Assembly: GCA_000447185.1 (NCBI GenBank)
Contig: KE647109.1
Location: 1-10,945, forward strand
Length of the DNA: 10,945 nt
Direction of reading: 5' to 3'
Source of the DNA: Vairimorpha apis BRL 01
Lineage: Eukaryota > Microsporidia > Nosematidae
The position numbers were made by a program, and so were the translations under genes. The notes under the pieces were generated by a model that was not told the DNA's origin, did not search any database, and worked only from the letters and a program-made list of their open reading frames with translations. This document shows positions 7,395 to 10,945 of this stretch, in pieces (position 1 is the stretch's first letter; every line of letters begins with the position of its first letter).

Positions 7395-8613
7395 AAATTA
7401 CCTTAGAACTAGAATCTACTTTAAGATAACGTCAATAGTTTATAACTATTTAATTTTGAAAGTAAGTTATATTAATTAAAATAAAATTTATATTAAAAAA
7501 ATATTAATTTATGAATTTATTTTTTTATTTGTTGTTTAATTTTTAAAAAAACATAATATATAAACACTATATGTTTTTTTGTTATTTTAACAATTTTAAA
7601 TGTATTAAAATATTTTATTATTGGTTGCTATATAAATTTTACTCATAAAAAACAAATAAATTAAAAAAAAACAACCAAATCTTTATTAATTTGTAATTCA
7701 TATAATAAAATTTTTACTTAGAAGTATTAATTTGTTTTTTTTCAAACATATAAGTTAAATATACTTATGTTTAATAGCAATATTATTACATTAAACATAA
7801 AAAAATTTAGTTATATATTAATAAGCTAAAAACATTTATTTATTATACATCCAAGCTGTATTTTTGACAAAAATTTAAATAAAATATCATTTATACTACA
7901 AGAAAAAATAAAATTTTTGTTTTTTAGAATTGAAGTGTAATTGAAATTTATCAAAATATGTATAATTATATTATATAGAGAAAAATATACAATGCCAAAG
8001 TTAATTGTAGCACAAAAAACTGCACATAAGTTCTTACATTAAAAAAAATGTTGCTTTTTAGTAAATTATAATTTTATTGAAATTTTAAAACAAAATTTTG
8101 TTAATTTAAAATTTATAGTTTAATTAGTAACTTACCTATTTATTTTAATAAAAATGTATCTGATTATTATTTATTTTAAGAAATACGAAAAAAATATTTA
8201 AAAATCAAATAAAGCTTATTATATTATATATTTTTTTAAGTTTATGATGCAATCATGTGTGAGAACGTCTAGATAGATGAATTTCTTCATACGACATTTA
8301 AATATAAATGTATTAAATATTTTTAATATATAATTTTACATGCGTATTACAAAAATGAATGTTTTGCTTTACGATTTTTCACTACTTTTATATTGTACGA
8401 GTTGACTCATATTCATAATAATTTTATCGAAAAATAAATAAATTAAGACATAAATTAATTGATATTTTTAAAATAATAGATTAAATAAAAAATTAATAAT
8501 TATTTCAATTTTATACATTAAAATTTTTTATATTTTAAAAATTTTTTTTTATTTTCAAATAATATATAAATTTACATTATTAAATAAAAAAATATTAGTT
8601 TAAACATAAATAT
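7395..8613. other. AT-rich region with an unexplained patch richer in G/C
   Basis: There is no supportable gene in about 1.2 kb. Two patches break the A/T monotony. At 7990-8035 a 16-codon frame (MPKLIVAQKTAHKFLH) stops at once. At 8247-8290 and 8340-8425 the sequence has markedly more G and C than its flanks but no frame longer than about 25 codons. I compared the latter by eye with the two retroelement fragments and with tRNA cloverleaf patterns and saw no match. It may be a relic of a gene or older mobile element, or a non-coding RNA. Confidence 0.5.
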
Positions 8614-9602
8614 TTATTTAGCGTTATATACAAAATTAAACTTTTTACAATGTCTGCAATCAACAAAAACAAGACGATATATATGTAAATCATTAAGATT
8701 TAATATATCAACTTTAACATCTTCAAAAAACTCATAGACTAATATAGAATCGGATTCAAATGAAAATTTATATTTCATACTATTAATATGTACAATTTTT
8801 TCACTTAAATTATTAATAAAAATCTTAATAATACACTTATCTTGATGTATAAATTCTGTACCATTATAAAGAAAAAGTTCAATTTCAGATTTGTATAAAT
8901 TACTTACGATGTCATGTTCTTCGATGTCACAGGACTCTTCATCAGAAAAATTTGGATTGTACGAAAACAGTATTTTATCTTTATCTGAATCTAAATATTC
9001 GGTATAAGCTGCAAAAATTCTCCTATTAAATTCTCCTACTTCTTCTCTAGTAGGTCCTGTATCAAAAACTGATCTTGGTTTTTTAGGAGGTTCTAAAAAT
9101 GGCCATACAAAATCATCTTCTTCTGTTTCTATGTTAATTTTTTCTTTTTTAATTTCGTAGTGTATAAAGGACATTTCACATCAAAAAATCTTACAAGAAA
9201 TTTGTATATTTCATTATCTAAACATTTATGATCCAATGAAGATGTAAGATTCTTAGAAATGATTTTATTTTTTGTTTCTTTAATAACTGAATTTTTTGAA
9301 TTTCTAAATTTAATATTTTTCTTTTTTTCTATTAAATCATTTTCTGAACTTTGAAGTTGATGAGATACTTCCGTAGCTAAATCATCAAAATCAGATGATA
9401 CATCGAAATTTGCTTTGTTGTGTTTGTTATCATCAAACAATATATTATAATTCTTAAAAAGACTATGAAATGATTTGTTTAATTTTAAATACTCCTCGCA
9501 TTTTTTAAAAAATTTCTTATTTAAATTTTCCAAAAAATCATTTTTTTTTAATCCTTCTTTTTCTAAATAAGATAATGTTGCATTGTGTTTTTTATTTACC
9601 AT
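8614..9602 (-). CDS. Unrecognised gene of about 329 codons, split by one frame shift
   Basis: Two overlapping frames share the strand. The upstream one (9602 to 9129) gives 157 residues; the downstream one (9174 to 8614) gives 186. The upstream frame has the CCC start motif directly before its ATG; the downstream one has none, and a stop lies three codons above its ATG. One missing base between 9132 and 9180, for example in an A6 run (T6 at 9138-9143 or 9145-9150), would join them. The upstream part is Lys/Asn/Ser-rich and hydrophilic with an acidic patch. The downstream part begins with an acidic stretch, then VWPFLEPPKKPRSVFD, an amphipathic region (about 43-62), another acidic patch (about 77-90), a beta-rich region and a C-x2-C near the end (C173, C176 of the 186). 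I do not recognise either part. Two genuine overlapping genes remain possible. No membrane segment is present. Confidence 0.65.
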
Positions 9603-9605
9603 GGG
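9603..9605 (-). promoter_or_regulatory. CCC motif adjoining the start at 9602
   Basis: The minus strand reads AAGTACCC immediately before the ATG. This fixes the start of the split gene at 9602 and argues that the frame beginning at 9174 is its continuation, not a separate gene. Confidence 0.55.
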
Positions 9606-9756
9606 TACTTAAAAAAATCTTAATTTATTAACCGTAAAAATGATAAATTTATTGTTATTTAAAAAAATCATTTTTTATAAATTAATTTATTTTATTTAAT
9701 TTCATAAACGTTTTTTGACAAAACAAAAAAAATTAAAAATATATTATGATATTAAA

Positions 9757-10319
9757 TCAAGTTTTTAAAATATTATCAAATTCTCCTTTTTTGTCAAGTT
9801 CAACAATAATATCACATCCTCCTATAAATTCGCCTCTTACAAAAAATTGAGGAAATGTTGGCCATCTATTAAATTTTTTTATATGCTCTCTCATTTCATC
9901 ATTCATCAAAATATCATAATAAACAACTTTTTTTAAGTCTATACAATGTTTACTTAATATATTAACAACTTTTTTTGAAAATCCACAATATGGATTATTT
10001 ATATCTCCTTTTAAAAATAAACAAATTCATTTTTTTTAACAATATTTTCAAATTCGCTCTTTAAAAACAAAGTTTTATTCTGCTCAATTTTTTCAATTTG
10101 CTCTTTTGTAAGGTCAATTACTTTTTTATAATATAATAAACATGGTAATTTTTTTAAACCATACCGTTCAAAAATAGTTGTCTTAAGACTATCATTGGTT
10201 AATTTTATTTTTAAATAGTCTTCTGTTATTAAAGAATCATCAAATTGTGCATCAAAAAATATTACTTTGTTACAATAATCTATTTCATAAAAAGGATTAT
10301 TGTTTTTGTTATAATCCAT
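9757..10319 (-). CDS. Monothiol glutaredoxin, Grx3/Grx4 (PICOT) type, split by one frame shift
   Basis: A CGFS glutaredoxin with an N-terminal thioredoxin-like domain, the architecture of cytosolic/nuclear Grx3/Grx4. These proteins bind a bridging [2Fe-2S] cluster with glutathione and serve iron sensing and Fe-S delivery. The first frame ends at 10011. One added T in the T5 run (A5 at 10013-10017) rejoins it to an open frame ending in TGA at 9757, for about 187 residues. Residues 1-95 are thioredoxin-like: a hydrophobic strand (VIFFDA) and the cis-proline region LKKLPCLLYY (Pro59), but no CxxC or single active Cys. The glutaredoxin domain (97-187) shows the glutathione-binding Lys104 (FLKGD), P-Y-CGFS at 110-115, WPTFPQ at 153-158 and GGCDI at 167-171. 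The join is compelling because FVYFLKG is the family's first strand. The start is supported by CCC four bases upstream. The family call is strong; whether the gene is intact in the organism is open. Confidence 0.88.
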
Positions 10320-10323
10320 AGAA

Positions 10324-10326
10324 GGG
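10324..10326 (-). promoter_or_regulatory. CCC motif upstream of the glutaredoxin start
   Basis: The minus strand reads ATAACCCTTCT and then the ATG, with four bases between CCC and the start codon. Confidence 0.5.
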
Positions 10327-10755
10327 TTATATTATGTTAAAATTTCATAAAAAAATTATTGTAATAAAGAAAAATCTTAAAAATCTAATTTTTTTGATAT
10401 AAATATTTTAAAGTACGATTAAAATTAAAAAATTTGAAAATATACAATTTTGAAAATTTGATAATTTTTATGTTAAATTATGTTTAAAAATTTAACATAA
10501 TTATCAATTATTAATTGTTTTTGCAATTAAATGAAATAAATAAATTATTATCAATATATTATAACATCTTAAAAATTAAAATTATTGTGTTACAGAGACT
10601 TTAGTTTGACATTTTATACATTTTTTTGATAGTTTATTTTATAATTTAAACAACTCCTTTTATTATTAAGAAAATATATTTTTTTATTTGTGAAAAAATT
10701 GCCAAATAAAAAAAGGAGAAAAAATTTTATAAACATATTTTTTTGAAAGATATAT
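10327..10755. other. Divergent intergenic region
   Basis: About 430 bases separate the glutaredoxin (leftward) from the next gene (rightward), so both promoters must lie here. It is AT-rich without a clear gene. An A/G-rich string (AAAAAAGGAGAAAAAA) occurs at about 10709-10724, some 30 bases before the rightward start, and there is no CCC there. The minus-strand frame reaching into this region from 10859 is mostly the reverse of the rightward gene and is not supported. Confidence 0.5.
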
Positions 10756-10945
10756 ATGAGTAAAAAGGAAAAAATACATAAAGCTAAGTTGGATGATTTA
10801 AATATAAGTTCTTCAACATATGATGAAATGAAATTTATAGATGACTGGTTATCATACATGAATACAAATGATCATGAAAAAATTCAAACAATGTCTTTTA
10901 ATGAAAAAATATATGATGATGATTCTTCATTTTCTTCTGTAATGC
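10756..10945 (+). CDS. 5' part of an unrecognised gene, cut by the window end
   Basis: The frame opens at the ATG (an in-frame stop lies four codons upstream, at 10744-10746) and stays open for 63 codons to the window end. The peptide is hydrophilic and acidic with Ser and Asp runs: MSKKEKIHKAKLDDLN at the start, a possible short helix with FIDDWLSYMN (about 27-36), then an Asp/Ser-rich tail. Codons use more G and C than the intergenic DNA, which favours a real gene over the opposite-strand frame. I do not recognise it. No CCC motif precedes it, unlike the genes on the other strand. Confidence 0.6.
   Translation, partial: MSKKEKIHKAKLDDLNISSSTYDEMKFIDDWLSYMNTNDHEKIQTMSFNEKIYDDDSSFSSVM

Noticed and set aside
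9129..9174. Two genuine overlapping genes at 8614-9174 and 9129-9602
   Set aside because: Overlaps occur in compact genomes, but the downstream frame lacks the CCC motif, opens only two codons before its ATG, and neighbouring genes show the same one-base breaks. Kept as an alternative, not the main call.
10614..10859. 81-codon minus-strand frame
   Set aside because: It overlaps the rightward gene at 10756-10945, whose composition is more protein-like; the rest covers low-complexity intergenic DNA.
1..10945. tRNA, rRNA or CRISPR features
   Set aside because: I saw no cloverleaf-like segment with the expected G/C content, no rRNA-like conserved stretch and no regularly spaced repeats.

Overview
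The window looks like a piece of a very AT-rich, compact-gene eukaryotic nuclear genome, most probably a microsporidian. Four observations point there. Intergenic DNA is almost pure A/T. Genes lack visible introns and sit on both strands. A CCC triplet lies just upstream of most credible start codons, a start signal described in microsporidia. Two short, less AT-rich islands encode the C-terminal end of a retroelement polyprotein that I recognise, from memory only, as common in microsporidian genomes. No tRNA, rRNA or CRISPR is visible.

Layout. 1-1363 holds no convincing gene. 1364-2228 (-) encodes a protein with a C2H2 zinc finger at its C-terminus; its frame breaks once at a homopolymer. 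2229-3233 is empty. 3250-3657 is a 5'-truncated retroelement fragment flanked by a perfect 16-bp direct repeat. 4184-4342 (-) is a possible 52-residue gene. 5104-5410 is a second, shorter truncated fragment of the same family, flanked by a 15-bp near-perfect direct repeat. 5616-6893 (+) is the only long uninterrupted gene, a 425-residue orphan. 6894-8613 is essentially non-coding, with one marginal small ORF and one unexplained patch richer in G/C. 8614-9602 (-) reads best as one gene of about 329 codons split by a one-base shift. 9757-10319 (-) is a two-domain monothiol glutaredoxin of the Grx3/Grx4 (PICOT) type, also split by a one-base shift. From 10756 a gene runs rightward off the window end.

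The genes do not form a pathway. The glutaredoxin is the only one with a confident biochemical role (iron-sulfur/iron handling in the cytosol); the zinc-finger protein is probably a nucleic-acid-binding regulator; the rest are unrecognised. The two main stories are the 5'-truncated retroelement insertions with target-site duplications, and single-base frame breaks, two in homopolymers and one in a homopolymer-rich overlap, in three of the four larger genes. The breaks may be assembly error, gene decay or tolerated slippage.
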